DNA of 64,000 nucleotides from Leptolyngbya iicbica LK (GCF_004212215.1 NZ_QVFV01000008.1:92243-156242); one strand, 5' to 3'. Numbered from the stretch's first letter, positions 18,743 through 28,031 are shown. Notes: generated by a model not told the origin, from the sequence alone. Made by a program: numbers and translations.

Positions 18743-19480
18743 ATGTCTCGACGTATTTTTATTGGCGATATTCATGGTCACTACGTGGGCCTGAGACATT
18801 TGCTCGACAAAGTCGATCCCACTGCGACCGATCAAGTTTATTGTGTGGGCGATCTGATTGATCGAGGCCCCCAAAGTGCCAAGGTTGTCAGCTTTGTGCG
18901 TGAGCAGGAGTTCATCTGCGTTTTAGGCAATCATGAGCAGCTGCTGCTCGACGCCTTTGCCAAAACTCAGTCCGCCACGAATATGCTGCAAGCCTGGCTT
19001 TACAGCGGCGGGCAATCGACCTTGGCCAGCTACGATCGCGATGTAGATCTGCTGTCCGAGCATATGGAATGGTTTCGGACGCTGCCGCTGCATCTGGACT
19101 TGGGCGATATTTGGCTAGTGCATGCGGGCTTAGACCCCACCCTGGCGATTGATGAGCAAACCGCGAATGAATTCTGTTGGATTCGCGATGCCTTTCACAG
19201 CGCGCCGAACCCGTACTTTCAAAACAAACTGATCATTACCGGCCACACCATCACCTTTACGTTTCCCGATATTGAGCCAGGGCAAATTGTCGAAGGGCCG
19301 GGCTGGCTAGACATTGACACAGGGGCGTATCACCCCCGCAGCGGTTGGCTGACCGCTCTGGATATTGATAACGAAATCGTGCATCAGTTCAACGTGTTTG
19401 AGGCGACATACCGCACGCGATCGCTCGAAGAGGCCTGTAGTCCCTTTACTCAGGGCCGTCGCCGCGCCACCGTTTCCTAA
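18743..19480 (+). CDS. PPP-type metallophosphatase (serine/threonine phosphatase or diadenosine tetraphosphatase-like)
   Basis: This is a dinuclear-metal phosphoesterase in the cytoplasm. The 245-residue product has the three PPP signatures in order: GDIHGHYVGL (residues 8-17), VGDLIDRGP (about 36-44) and LGNHEQLLL (about 62-70). His residues further on (VHAGLDP, GHTI) complete the metal site. The family in bacteria contains PrpA/PrpB-like protein phosphatases and ApaH-like enzymes; the sequence does not separate these. The ATG at 18743 lies directly before the catalytic domain. The gene converges with nurA with a gap of 61 bases. Confidence 0.88.
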   Translation: MSRRIFIGDIHGHYVGLRHLLDKVDPTATDQVYCVGDLIDRGPQSAKVVSFVREQEFICVLGNHEQLLLDAFAKTQSATNMLQAWLYSGGQSTLASYDRDVDLLSEHMEWFRTLPLHLDLGDIWLVHAGLDPTLAIDEQTANEFCWIRDAFHSAPNPYFQNKLIITGHTITFTFPDIEPGQIVEGPGWLDIDTGAYHPRSGWLTALDIDNEIVHQFNVFEATYRTRSLEEACSPFTQGRRRATVS

Positions 19481-19541
19481 AGTTGGCGTCCGTCTCCCCA
19501 AGATTCAACCCTTCGCACCGGGGAGCAGTTGTCGCCCAACG

Positions 19542-20735
19542 CTAAGCAATACTGCCGCGTTTTCGCGCTTCTTTGAATGAGGTCGTGACGTTTTGCAAGC
19601 CCGCGCGAATCATCTCCCGTTCGAGCAGGGCAAAAAAGCGCGTGCGATCGCCCCCTCGCACCACGGCTTGATTGTGCGCTTCTGCCAACGCGATGGGATA
19701 GCCGTAGCCCTTTTGCACTTGGGTAATCACCATCTCCAGCGCACTATCGCGCAGGGGTGGACTCAATGCGACCCATTCCGGCATTTCGACCCGCGCCACT
19801 TCGGTGCCGACATTCACGTAGCAAAAGTAAATGTGGTGAGCGCCATAGTCTTCCAAAATGCTGACGGAACTGCGCCACAGCGGTCCCCGCTGGCCGGACT
19901 CTAGCACAGTCGCCTCAAGGGCCACATCCCGTAGGGGCGAAAATACCTGACAGGGAGCGCGATCTCGCTCTTCTGCACAATGAGTCAGGCAATCGGGCAC
20001 CTCAAACGGACAGCTCTGCAACCGCAAAAAGTTCAACGCTTCCCCACTGCGAGAGGCGCTGATATAACCCACCAGGGGAATGCGCTGGGCCTGTAATCGA
20101 TCCCACGCCTCCAGAATGGGGGGCAGAATGCGATCGCGGGCCTCACGAGGCATCTCTTCTAAAAACCAGTAGATCAGGGAGCCATCGGTGAGGGCCAAGG
20201 TGGGGGGCTGGTCGTCTTCGGCAGTGTCAATTTGTAGACCCTCAGCCAAATCGGCCAGGGTTTCGACTTCGGCGACAGTGCGGCGGTGGCCCATCCACTC
20301 TTCGGTGCTGATGCCCCACTGGCGCGAAATGTAGAGGTCTTCGGGCCGATAGACCACTTCAGGCAGGCTATCCAGCAGGGGAAAGCGGCTTTGACCATAG
20401 TGCAAAATGATCCGCCCCACGTTGAGCAAGTAGCAGTAGGCAATTTCGTGGTGGCTGGGGGAAATTTGGGAGCCGTCCGTTGCCAGCACGGTATGGGCGT
20501 CGGGCGCGGCCTGGATGGGGAGACACGTATTCAACGGCTCCACGGGACAAGCCATGGCAAAGGGAATGCGATCGCGCCAGGTTTCCCACAGTTCCACCAG
20601 TTCGTCTTGATGGCCTTGAGCACGGTCCATGAGTTGGTTGGCGATGGTCACGCGCCGACCAGCGGCCTCGGCCTCATCTTTCAGATGCTGACTAATGCCC
20701 TGCATTTGTTGGGCCAGCTTCATTAAATCCAACAT
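19542..20735 (-). CDS. NurA-domain nuclease
   Basis: NurA is a 5'-3' nuclease that, with the HerA translocase, resects double-strand breaks in archaea; bacterial members are less studied. The 397-residue product contains the first metal motif LATDGSQISPSHHE (near residue 90) and a second acidic motif LTDGSLIYWFLEE (near 190). The C-terminal block LEMVITQVQKGYGYPIALAEAHNQ matches the family's conserved end. The ATG at 20735 is preceded by GGGAAGAG. No herA is in the window. The gene converges with the phosphatase. Confidence 0.82.
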   Translation of the reverse strand: MLDLMKLAQQMQGISQHLKDEAEAAGRRVTIANQLMDRAQGHQDELVELWETWRDRIPFAMACPVEPLNTCLPIQAAPDAHTVLATDGSQISPSHHEIAYCYLLNVGRIILHYGQSRFPLLDSLPEVVYRPEDLYISRQWGISTEEWMGHRRTVAEVETLADLAEGLQIDTAEDDQPPTLALTDGSLIYWFLEEMPREARDRILPPILEAWDRLQAQRIPLVGYISASRSGEALNFLRLQSCPFEVPDCLTHCAEERDRAPCQVFSPLRDVALEATVLESGQRGPLWRSSVSILEDYGAHHIYFCYVNVGTEVARVEMPEWVALSPPLRDSALEMVITQVQKGYGYPIALAEAHNQAVVRGGDRTRFFALLEREMIRAGLQNVTTSFKEARKRGSIA

Positions 20736-20937
20736 AAAAATGTCTCTTCCCAACCAGCGATGGGAATCTCCGGGAGATAGCTCGGGACTGATTCAAGGGC
20801 ATGACCCGACGGATAAATACAGTCCCTTTTAAATAGTATGCCTGAACCAGGCAAGATGTGACTGAGTTTGCTGCGGGGCGTTAAGTATCTGGTTAAGAAT
20901 TCCGTAACAGTAGCGTTGCTAGGACACTGGCGCACTA

Positions 20938-20971
20938 AGAAAAAATGGGAGTGTCGCTGCTGACACTCCCA
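20938..20971 (-). terminator. Rho-independent terminator of the HtrA protease gene
   Basis: TGGGAGTGTC (20946-20955) pairs perfectly with GACACTCCCA (20962-20971) over a six-base loop. On the minus strand the stem is followed by a run of Ts (plus-strand As at 20938-20945). It ends the protease transcript 38 bases after the stop. Confidence 0.88.
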
Positions 20972-21008
20972 CGGTGGTGTGAGTAACACTGAAATTCGGA
21001 GCCTGGGG

Positions 21009-22238
21009 TTAGCCGTTAGGTAAGGCTTCTGGCTGCACGGTAACGGTCTCGACGCGGCCATTGCGGCGCACCTGCAAGGAGAGATTTTGACCCACGCCCG
21101 CTGCTTCGACCAAGTTTTGCACTTCGGCGGCTTCGGTCACGGGTTGACCCCCCACGGAAACCAGAATGTCGCCTTGTTTGAGGCCAGCGCGAGCGGCTGG
21201 TGAGTTGCCAACCACATCAGCGATCAAAATGCCTTCTTCGTTGGCGACGTCGAGGCCCGTTTGAGCGGCGATCGCCTCTTTATTTTGGGCGGTCAGTTCC
21301 ACCATGCGGATGCCCACGTAAGGGTGAGCCACCTCACCATTGGTTACCAGCTGTTCGGCAATGCGTCCCACATCGTTAATGGGAATGGCGAAGCCGATGC
21401 CCTGGGCATTTTGAATGATGGCGGTGTTCATGCCGATGACTTCACCCCGCTCATTGAGCAAGGGACCACCGGAGTTACCGGGGTTAATGGCAGCGTCAGT
21501 TTGGATGAAATCGACGCGCTTGTCAGCGACGCCGATTTGACCACTGGTGCGGCCCGTGGCGCTGACGATGCCGACGGTGACAGTGTTGTCGAGCCCGAGG
21601 GGATTGCCGATCGCGATCGCCCATTCGCCCGGTTGCAACTGGTTCGAGTCGCTGAGAGGCACAGTGGGCAAATTATCCGCATCGATGTCAATCACCGCCA
21701 CATCCGTCAGGGGATCGGTGCCGACCACAGTGCCATCCACGACGCGACCATCTTTGAGCGTCACTTGTACGGTATCTGCCCCATCCACCACGTGGGCGTT
21801 GGTAAAGATGGTGCCGTCTTCTGACACGATGAAGCCAGAGCCGATGCCCTGCTCTACGCGCTGCTGACTCTCCGGCATGTTGCCAAAGAATTCCTGAAAG
21901 AAGGGATTTTGAAATGCCTCGGGGACGCTGCTGGTGACTGTACGCGATGCGTCAATGCGGACGACGGCTTGGCCCGCTTCCTGCACAATATCAGCAACGA
22001 AACTAGACGTGCTGGGCGCGTTGATGCGCGGAGCGATCGCGGTGGAGGGAGCCGCCTCTTCGGGTTGGCTCTGGGCCTGGGGCTCTTCCAAAAAGCTCGG
22101 CTGCATTGCTTGCAGAGCGCCCGTGCCTGCGGTGGCTAATCCGGCACCGGCAAGCATGAGGAGTAAAGATTGCCCGGTACGCGAAACCCACCGAGCGGGG
22201 TGGTGTGAGGAGTCTGTCGATGTCACGTGGTCTCTCAT
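21009..22238 (-). CDS. HtrA/Deg-family serine protease (HhoA/HhoB/DegQ type)
   Basis: This is an exported protease for misfolded envelope or lumenal proteins. The 409-residue product has an N-terminal signal or anchor (about residues 21-44), an acidic-Pro linker, then the trypsin-like domain with His149 (TNAHVV), Asp179 (LTDVAV) and Ser256 (GNSGGP). A single PDZ domain follows at about 305-400 ([17 protein letters not shown]). One PDZ domain is the cyanobacterial pattern of HhoA, HhoB and HtrA; which paralogue this is cannot be decided. It is divergent from the K+ channel gene with about 240 bases between. Confidence 0.93.
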   Translation of the reverse strand: MRDHVTSTDSSHHPARWVSRTGQSLLLMLAGAGLATAGTGALQAMQPSFLEEPQAQSQPEEAAPSTAIAPRINAPSTSSFVADIVQEAGQAVVRIDASRTVTSSVPEAFQNPFFQEFFGNMPESQQRVEQGIGSGFIVSEDGTIFTNAHVVDGADTVQVTLKDGRVVDGTVVGTDPLTDVAVIDIDADNLPTVPLSDSNQLQPGEWAIAIGNPLGLDNTVTVGIVSATGRTSGQIGVADKRVDFIQTDAAINPGNSGGPLLNERGEVIGMNTAIIQNAQGIGFAIPINDVGRIAEQLVTNGEVAHPYVGIRMVELTAQNKEAIAAQTGLDVANEEGILIADVVGNSPAARAGLKQGDILVSVGGQPVTEAAEVQNLVEAAGVGQNLSLQVRRNGRVETVTVQPEALPNG

Positions 22239-22482
22239 GGGTGTCTCCCTGTTTGGTTTAGGGACGTTTGCTGTCTAACATTCTTAGAGTAGACAGTGGG
22301 TGTGACAGTGCTATTACAGCGATGTGATAACTCTGTGAAACTTCGAGATTTCTACGTTCAAGAGCCTTAGAGGGCGATCGCGCTGTTCGTCCTGAATCGA
22401 AAAGAGAGGGGGCGATCGTAGCCTTGGTAGCGTTTTTCACAGTTCAACCTCGCCTACGATACAGACAGTTTTGGTCACTGCC

Positions 22483-23538
22483 ATGCAAACCTCTTTTCAG
22501 CGAATTGTCACCGGCATTGCCACCTTCCTGCTGACGGTCGTCATCGCGGTCACGGGCTACGTCAGCGCCGGGTGGACGCTGCTCGATGCCATTTACATGG
22601 TGGTGATTACGATTTTTGGTGTGGGGTATGGCGAAGTGCAGCCGCTCACCTCCACCACGCTCAAAGTTTTTACCATTCTCGTCATTATTGCGGGCGTGTT
22701 GTCTGTGGCCTACACCGTATCAGGCTTTGTGCAACTCATCACCGAAGGCGAAATACGCAAGCTTCTCAACGTCAAACGTATGAACAAAGATATTGAACTG
22801 CTCGACGAACACGTCATTATTTGTGGCTTTGGGCGCATTGGTCAAATGGTGGCGCGGCAGCTCAAAGTGGCCCACCAGCCCTTCGTCGTTTTAGATAACG
22901 ACCCCGATCGCATCGAACTGGCGCGTGAGCAGGGCTACCTCATGTACCTGGGCAACGCCACCGACGAGATGAATCTGGAAGCCGTGCAAATTCAAAAGGC
23001 GAAAGTCTTAGCCACGGTGCTACCGAACGATGCCGCCAACGTCTTCATCACCCTGACAGCGCGAGAAATGAACCCCAATTTAGTCATTTTGGCGCGGGGC
23101 GAAATTCCCTCCACTGAGAAGAAGTTGCGCCTGGCAGGTGCCAATCACGTGGTGCTGCCTGCAACGATCAGCGCGGCGCGCATGGCTCATTTGATTACCA
23201 ACCCAGCGGCGGTGGATTTTTTGGCCCAGCCGGATGGACAAGCGGGTCTCAACGAGCTGTTGGCAGAACTCGACATCCAAATCCAGGAAGTCGTCATTGA
23301 GGACTCGCTGGTCGGTGGCACCATTGGCGATGTGGAAGTGCGGGGCAAAGGCACGTTCATCATCGTGGCACTCCGCCGGACTGACGGCGAAGTTATTGTG
23401 CATCCGGGTCGGAGTCTCTATCTGGCCAAGGGCGACACGCTGATGCTGATGGGACATCAAGGCGATATGCCCAACTTTGCTCAACAAGCAGCGATGCGGC
23501 GTGAAATGCGCTATCGGGGCGCTCGTTTGCGTCGGTAA
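22483..23538 (+). CDS. Two-TM potassium channel with RCK (TrkA-N/TrkA-C) domains
   Basis: This is an ion channel of the MthK/Kch layout. The 351-residue product has two membrane segments (about 10-29 and 57-82) with the pore between them. The filter reads TIFGVGYGE, close to the canonical T-x-G-Y-G-D but with Gly-Val-Gly and a final Glu. After the membrane part, the RCK Rossmann domain starts HVIICGFGRIGQMVARQL and shows a nucleotide-type acidic end (VVLDNDP). A TrkA-C domain closes the protein (about 255-335). The ATG at 22483 is chosen over a TTG at 22471. K+ selectivity is inferred from the filter. Confidence 0.88.
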   Translation: MQTSFQRIVTGIATFLLTVVIAVTGYVSAGWTLLDAIYMVVITIFGVGYGEVQPLTSTTLKVFTILVIIAGVLSVAYTVSGFVQLITEGEIRKLLNVKRMNKDIELLDEHVIICGFGRIGQMVARQLKVAHQPFVVLDNDPDRIELAREQGYLMYLGNATDEMNLEAVQIQKAKVLATVLPNDAANVFITLTAREMNPNLVILARGEIPSTEKKLRLAGANHVVLPATISAARMAHLITNPAAVDFLAQPDGQAGLNELLAELDIQIQEVVIEDSLVGGTIGDVEVRGKGTFIIVALRRTDGEVIVHPGRSLYLAKGDTLMLMGHQGDMPNFAQQAAMRREMRYRGARLRR

Positions 23539-23741
23539 GGAGAGGTTACAGCCCCTTAGACGCCAGCGATCGCCTTCACGCATTCGCTGCGCTGCCAGCA
23601 TTCAACAGTCGCTCTGGGACTTATGGGACACCAGCGGCTGCAGACATCGGTGAAATTGAGAGATTGCCCCGATCGCCCCCTAGAGTAATTGCACTTGGCA
23701 CCTACCCTTGAATTGCCGCAGCAGCAAAGAGCTTTGGGCCA

Positions 23742-24356
23742 TCAGGGTAGGCTGGGATCATCATCCCCGCTAGAACCGGACAAATCATCGATATCGGGGA
23801 GAGGACCCGTCACTAATACTGGCGTTTGGGTACTGTCTTCTTCGTTCTTCGCGACTTGAGTCACATAAATTTCAACGTCACGCTGAATGACCTCTTCCAC
23901 CTGATTCGCAAAGTCTTGAAACGCCGTCGTGTGGTTAGGATATTTAGCATAGCGACCGCTCAACTGCGAAAATTGCCAGCCATAGGTTTTGAGCGACTCT
24001 ACCGTGCGGCGATAGTGATACCAGCGCTCACCATAGTGAAAAAATTCTTCTACAGCGGCACTAACAGCCACAATCGCACTAAGGCTGATCGTGGCGTATT
24101 GTAGTGCCTTCGCAACTTTTGGATTGCCCGGATTAATCCCAATCAAAATTGGCACAATGACGCCCAGAATGATGGCTGACAAGCGGAGCCGATAATGGCG
24201 ATCGCGGCATTGATTCGCCTTCTTTTCCATCCACAGCACTTGATCTAGCCAGCGAGAGGCCAAAAATTTCCGCTGAATCGGGGTCAATTCCATCTGACCA
24301 AACAAATCATTGAAATCTTCCTTGAGAAACTCGACGTAGGGATCTTTCTTGGCCAT
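23742..24356 (-). CDS. DUF4231 (SLATT-like) two-TM membrane protein
   Basis: The 204-residue product starts at the ATG at 24356 (MAKKDPYVEFL). The layout is an N-terminal helical region (QRKFLASRWLDQVLWMEKKA), two adjacent membrane segments at about residues 65-105, then a helical region with the FHYGERWYHYRRTVESLK block typical of DUF4231. The tail is acidic, Ser/Asp-rich. DUF4231/SLATT proteins have been predicted to form pores in nucleotide-signal conflict systems, but this one has no cyclase or effector partner beside it, so a role there is only a possibility. Confidence 0.75.
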   Translation of the reverse strand: MAKKDPYVEFLKEDFNDLFGQMELTPIQRKFLASRWLDQVLWMEKKANQCRDRHYRLRLSAIILGVIVPILIGINPGNPKVAKALQYATISLSAIVAVSAAVEEFFHYGERWYHYRRTVESLKTYGWQFSQLSGRYAKYPNHTTAFQDFANQVEEVIQRDVEIYVTQVAKNEEDSTQTPVLVTGPLPDIDDLSGSSGDDDPSLP

Positions 24357-24503
24357 GGTGCGCCCTCTGATTCTGTAGTGATTGGCGGCGATCGCCACAC
24401 TTCTTTTTTACCGGGATTTCGTTCAGAATTTCCTTTTATGGCAAATTGTTTATGTTTGCGGGCTGCCGCTCATGATTGACGCGATGATCCAGCTCTGTCG
24501 CTC

Positions 24504-24530
24504 TTTTGGTGTCGATGGCCGACACCAAAA
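24504..24530. terminator. Second hairpin downstream of rpsF
   Basis: TTTTGGTGTCG (24504-24514) and CGACACCAAAA (24520-24530) form a perfect 11-bp stem with a five-base loop. It lies just beyond the main rpsF terminator and can act as a reserve terminator in either direction. Confidence 0.65.
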
Positions 24531-24532
24531 AA

Positions 24533-24567
24533 CCGCCGCTGTTGATCTGCGTGATCGACAGCGGCGG
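24533..24567 (-). terminator. Rho-independent terminator of rpsF
   Basis: CCGCCGCTGT (24533-24542) pairs with ACAGCGGCGG (24558-24567), with a GATC pair extending into the loop. On the minus strand the stem is followed by six Ts, then by the second hairpin. Confidence 0.88.
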
Positions 24568-24593
24568 CAGCAAAATATGGTGTAGCCAATTGC

Positions 24594-24971
24594 TTACGCA
24601 GCGCCTGGCGGTGGAGCCGAAGGAGACGCGCCCACCGCTTCGGCCGCAGGCAAACCATCCGATTCCGAAAAGTCTTCGGTCAACGGCACCTTGAGCGTCA
24701 AATAGCGAATGACATTTTCACTCAGACGCATCGCCCGCTCCATCGGCGCAACTACGTTGCCAGGGCCTTGATAGTTCATCTGGATGTAGATGCCTTCACG
24801 GTGGTTCTGAATTTCGTAGGCCAGACGACGCTTGCCGCGATGCTGGGTCTCTAAAATCGTCGCGCCGTTCTCTTGCAAAATTTCTTGATAACGCGCGATC
24901 TCACCATCTACGACCTCTTCTTGAATGTCGGGCCGCAGAATGTACATCGTCTCGTACATCATGCTTGTCAT
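24594..24971 (-). CDS. rpsF: 30S ribosomal protein S6
   Basis: S6 binds 16S rRNA with S18 in the platform of the small subunit. The 125-residue product begins MTSMMYETMYILRPDI and contains YEIQNHREGIYIQMNYQGP and the RLSENVIRYLTLKV end of the S6 fold. The ATG at 24971 has AAGGAG seven bases upstream, which decides it over the longer frame to 25025 and over the nearby Met codons. After the fold come about 25 Pro/Ala/Ser-rich residues, a common cyanobacterial extension. Unlike in many bacteria, rpsR and rplI are not adjacent. Confidence 0.96.
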   Translation of the reverse strand: MTSMMYETMYILRPDIQEEVVDGEIARYQEILQENGATILETQHRGKRRLAYEIQNHREGIYIQMNYQGPGNVVAPMERAMRLSENVIRYLTLKVPLTEDFSESDGLPAAEAVGASPSAPPPGAA

Positions 24972-25104
24972 AACTGTGCTCCTTGTGGACAAATGGCCTT
25001 TCCCGGTATAAATGGCCTCAGGCAACGCGCTGGTCAGTTAAGCGCTAGACGCTGGGCCGAAAGGCAAGGATCTACAATCATATCACCAGTAGTTGAAGGA
25101 ATCC

Positions 25105-25956
25105 ATGGCGCAACGGTACGTTCGAGTTCAATCGCAAGCGGGACCACTCCACTATGGTCTGTTGCAGTCTGACCGCAGCGTGCGGGTACTAGATGCGCCA
25201 CCGTGGCTCCAGGGGGAAGTCACCGATACGATCTTAGAAGCGGATAGCTATCAGCTCTTAGCCCCCTGTGCGCCATCAAAAATCATTGCTGTGGGCAAAA
25301 ACTATGCTAAACACGCCGCCGAAATGGGGGGCGATCTACCGGAAGAGCCCCTGCTGTTTATGAAGCCGTCGACCGCTGTCATTGCCACCAACACCCCGAT
25401 TCTGTATCCACCGCAATCGCAGCGGGTGGATTATGAAGGGGAACTGGCATTGGTGATTGGCGATCGCTGTCTGGACTGTGATGCCGACATGGCCCAAGAC
25501 AAAATCTGGGGCTACACCATTGCCAACGACGTCACCGCCCGCGATTTGCAAGCCCGCGATCATCAATGGATTCGGGCAAAGGGGTTCGACACATTTTGTC
25601 CCCTCGGTCCGTGGATTGTGCGCGAACTTAATCCCGAAGCCAAATTGCAGACCTTCTTGAATGAACATCCTGAACCCGTTCAAAGTGGCGAAATCAGTGA
25701 CATGATTTTTTCGCCGGAGGCGTTGGTGGCCTACATTAGCCAGATTATGACGCTCTTGCCGGGAGATGTCGTGCTGACGGGGACTCCGGCGGGAATTGGA
25801 CCACTGGCGATCGGCGATCGCGTGCGAGTCGAAATCGAAGGCATCGGCTCCCTGGAAAACTCCGTTCAGGCCCGGCCCATACCCGCCCAGTTGCTCTCGA
25901 TGGACTCGCTAGATTCTGGCGAGTCGATGGAATCCATGGAATCGCAAAGTTGGTAG
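25105..25956 (+). CDS. Fumarylacetoacetate hydrolase family protein
   Basis: The FAH family includes acylpyruvases, oxaloacetate decarboxylases and 2-hydroxyhepta-diene-dioate isomerases, all metal-dependent C-C bond enzymes. The 283-residue product has IIAVGKNYAKHAAEMG, then the metal-binding YEGELALVIG, TIANDVTARDLQ and VVLTGTPAGIGPL blocks in family order. The ATG at 25105 has AAGGA close upstream. The last 20 residues are a repetitive SMDSLDSGESMESMES tail outside the fold. Its substrate is not predictable; generic FAHD1-like acylpyruvase activity is the most likely. It converges with the tic20 gene. Confidence 0.88.
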   Translation: MAQRYVRVQSQAGPLHYGLLQSDRSVRVLDAPPWLQGEVTDTILEADSYQLLAPCAPSKIIAVGKNYAKHAAEMGGDLPEEPLLFMKPSTAVIATNTPILYPPQSQRVDYEGELALVIGDRCLDCDADMAQDKIWGYTIANDVTARDLQARDHQWIRAKGFDTFCPLGPWIVRELNPEAKLQTFLNEHPEPVQSGEISDMIFSPEALVAYISQIMTLLPGDVVLTGTPAGIGPLAIGDRVRVEIEGIGSLENSVQARPIPAQLLSMDSLDSGESMESMESQSW

Positions 25957-26024
25957 ATGGGACCGCCTCAATGCAGCATTAGCCAGCTGTTGTCACCACC
26001 TGCCGACAGACTGCCCAACAGCAA

Positions 26025-26054
26025 AAATGGCTCTCCAATGATGGAGAACCATTT
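26025..26054 (-). terminator. Terminator between FAH and tic20 genes
   Basis: AAATGG...CCATTT, with an inner TCTCC/GGAGA stem and one C-A mismatch. Read on the minus strand it ends in five Ts, so it mainly serves the Tic20 gene. It can also stop transcription from the FAH gene. Confidence 0.7.
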
Positions 26055-26096
26055 CAAGAGGATTGCCAAGACGCGACGCCGAGCGGCTAGTCAGCG

Positions 26097-26600
26097 TTAA
26101 CGCACCTGCATATGAACCGCTTCTGACAGCGTGGGAATTTCGGGATATTCGCCTCGGATGCACTGCACCACGGAGAAAGCCACCGCACTGAGAATGCCCA
26201 ACAGCACCACATTCAAAATAGTGTCCACAAAGAGCCCTGTGCCCAGTGTGGGGACTAGCACCAAATCCAGAATGATCTGTCCCAGAATCAGCAGGATATC
26301 GAGCAGAATCGCCTGCATCGTGTTGAAGCGGATGAAGTGGCTAATATTGGTATTCCGCACGACCAGCGTCAACAGCAGAATAAATACGATCAGCCCGGCG
26401 AAGGGGAAACCCGTATAAATCCGAATCAGGGGACTGAGCGGCACCAGGATGAGGCCCAAGGCCGGAAACTGAGAAAACAGGCCGATGCCGGATCTCACGG
26501 CAAAGGACATCCCCAGTAGCGAAACTTCGATGAGGGGCAGTAAATAGGGCAAGCAAGCAAAGAAGCGATCTTGTGCTGTTGTTGTGCCACGCCAGGTCAT
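26097..26600 (-). CDS. Tic20 family membrane protein (Ycf60-like)
   Basis: Tic20 is the channel-type subunit of the chloroplast inner-envelope translocon; the cyanobacterial homologues' role is not settled. The 167-residue product shows the family start (DRFFACLPYLLPLIEV), four hydrophobic segments, and the conserved HFIRFNTMQAILLDI block around residue 87. The ATG at 26600 directly opens MTWRGTTTAQDRFF. Length and topology fit the family. It stands alone as a transcription unit with its own terminator. Confidence 0.88.
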   Translation of the reverse strand: MTWRGTTTAQDRFFACLPYLLPLIEVSLLGMSFAVRSGIGLFSQFPALGLILVPLSPLIRIYTGFPFAGLIVFILLLTLVVRNTNISHFIRFNTMQAILLDILLILGQIILDLVLVPTLGTGLFVDTILNVVLLGILSAVAFSVVQCIRGEYPEIPTLSEAVHMQVR

Positions 26601-26718
26601 AGAGAGCGCTCAGCCTCCGCGAACAAATAACATTACATATGCTAACTGACAAATCGCTAGCGCACAGAAAGCACAGGTGACTTTCACATTTGCACCGATG
26701 ACCCGCCCGCTGTTTGGC

Positions 26719-26916
26719 TTAACCGATATCGGCAATTTTGAAGCCCATTTGACATTCGTACTGGGGGGGCTGTCCTTCTTGCAGATTGGTCAGAGAACGC
26801 CCACAGGTCAACCGACCGTGATGAAAACGCGGTTGCCCTCCCTGGTCTGCCATGAGGCAGGTTTGGCACACAGCGGTGGGAGCCAGCAGTTGATCCTTCA
26901 TCATGACAACCAGCAT
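26719..26916 (-). CDS. Small four-cysteine protein, cyanobacterial
   Basis: This 65-residue protein, MLVVMMKDQLLAPTAVCQTC onward, has Cys residues in a CxxC pair, then C and C further along (LTCGR, YECQMG). The pattern suggests a small zinc ribbon. I recall near-identical short proteins in many cyanobacteria (LLAPTAxCxTC...YECxMGF), which supports it as a real gene although short. A longer frame exists in another phase (to 26941) but lacks any conserved feature. The function is unknown. It lies 184 bases downstream of minC, same strand. Confidence 0.7.
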   Translation of the reverse strand: MLVVMMKDQLLAPTAVCQTCLMADQGGQPRFHHGRLTCGRSLTNLQEGQPPQYECQMGFKIADIG

Positions 26917-27100
26917 TAAATCTACCTCCCAGAATGCTCAAGCGCGTTCTTATTAAATATGAGTTTGATGTAGCTCTATTCTAGGCGAGGGGTCCCCGTA
27001 AGTTGTGTGCAAAAATACACACCTTAATGGCTGTCGGGTCTACAGCACAGGCAACTGAGGCACACGGCGACGAGCGATCGCGCCCATCCGTAGAGACCAT

Positions 27101-27907
27101 CTAGGTCTGATGCTCGGTCAGCCAGCGGGCAAATTCTTGGGCTGGGGCAATGCGAATTCCCCCTTCACCGATATAGGCGACCTCAGGCAAATATTCAGCA
27201 GGCGGATGCTCCGGTGGACGGGCCACTTTGTCCGCAATGCGGAGTTGGGTTGGCTCCATATGCAGGGTCATGATGCGACATTGGCGATTGCCTTTAGCCC
27301 CGGCGTGAGCCAAACCTTTGAGGCGGCCCCAGACGACGATATCGCCTTCGGCAATGAGGCTCCCACCCGGATTCACATCTCCAAGGATAATCACCGTGCC
27401 TGCATGGCGAATTTCCATGCCGGAGCGAATGGTACTTTGCAGATAAAGCGGATCGTCGAGGGGCGTGCCGGGCTGAGGCGTTGCTTGGGTGAGATGACTG
27501 AGTGAGGTTTGCTGTTCCACCGAGTAGCCCGCCGTCACGGCGGCCACGGCTGTCTGACGACGACTGGTGTAAACCCGCTTGAGCGTCAGGTCAACCTCGG
27601 TCAAGGCATCGACAATCATTTGCAGCTGGCGGGCATCAAGCAGGCGATCGCGGGCCATGAGATGCACCGCTGTTTGAGGTTGCCAAAAGCGCTCTCCCGC
27701 CGACAACCGATGCTTGAGCTGTTCCCACACTTCTTCCCAGGGTGAAGTTGTGCTCTCGGTCGGTTCCGGTGGCAATAGCAGTAAAGTTTTGCCATTGTCG
27801 GTCTTAAACCGCACCTGGAGAGCGGGGTCGACCTCAACTTTAGCGGGCTCTGGGGCAGCCTCGGCAGACTCAATATCCACAGTCTCTGGGGTAGAATCCA
27901 AGCTCAT
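27101..27907 (-). CDS. minC: Septum site-determining protein MinC
   Basis: MinC inhibits FtsZ assembly away from mid-cell. The 268-residue product has an N-terminal domain (about 35-125) and the highly recognisable C-terminal beta-helix (about 165-260), with GTVIILGDVNPGGSLIAEGD and GRLKGLAHAGAKGN. The ATG at 27907 (MSLDSTPETVD) is chosen because the upstream extension in frame overlaps the promoter region of the divergent tilS gene. In many cyanobacteria minC, minD and minE are adjacent; here minD and minE are absent from both sides. Confidence 0.92.
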   Translation of the reverse strand: MSLDSTPETVDIESAEAAPEPAKVEVDPALQVRFKTDNGKTLLLLPPEPTESTTSPWEEVWEQLKHRLSAGERFWQPQTAVHLMARDRLLDARQLQMIVDALTEVDLTLKRVYTSRRQTAVAAVTAGYSVEQQTSLSHLTQATPQPGTPLDDPLYLQSTIRSGMEIRHAGTVIILGDVNPGGSLIAEGDIVVWGRLKGLAHAGAKGNRQCRIMTLHMEPTQLRIADKVARPPEHPPAEYLPEVAYIGEGGIRIAPAQEFARWLTEHQT

Positions 27908-28031
27908 AGTTGGCGACAGCGTCACAATAGGGCAGTCTCGCCATGCCATCTTAGAGCAGGATGTCTGTACTGTGTTGCCCGATCGAAAAAGTTGTTGGCG
28001 GTCGGTCGGGTCGCATGAGGAGCCTACAGCC

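Noticed and set aside
21640-21660. GGTTCGAGTC resembling a tRNA T-loop
   Set aside because: It is coding sequence of the HtrA protease and no cloverleaf surrounds it; I found no tRNA in the window.
24533-24567. Considered as an attachment site or small RNA because of the strong double hairpin
   Set aside because: Position and T-run after rpsF explain it as a terminator pair.
24481-24593. Possible short gene between the DUF4231 gene and rpsF
   Set aside because: The sequence is taken up by two hairpins and has no start with a ribosome site.
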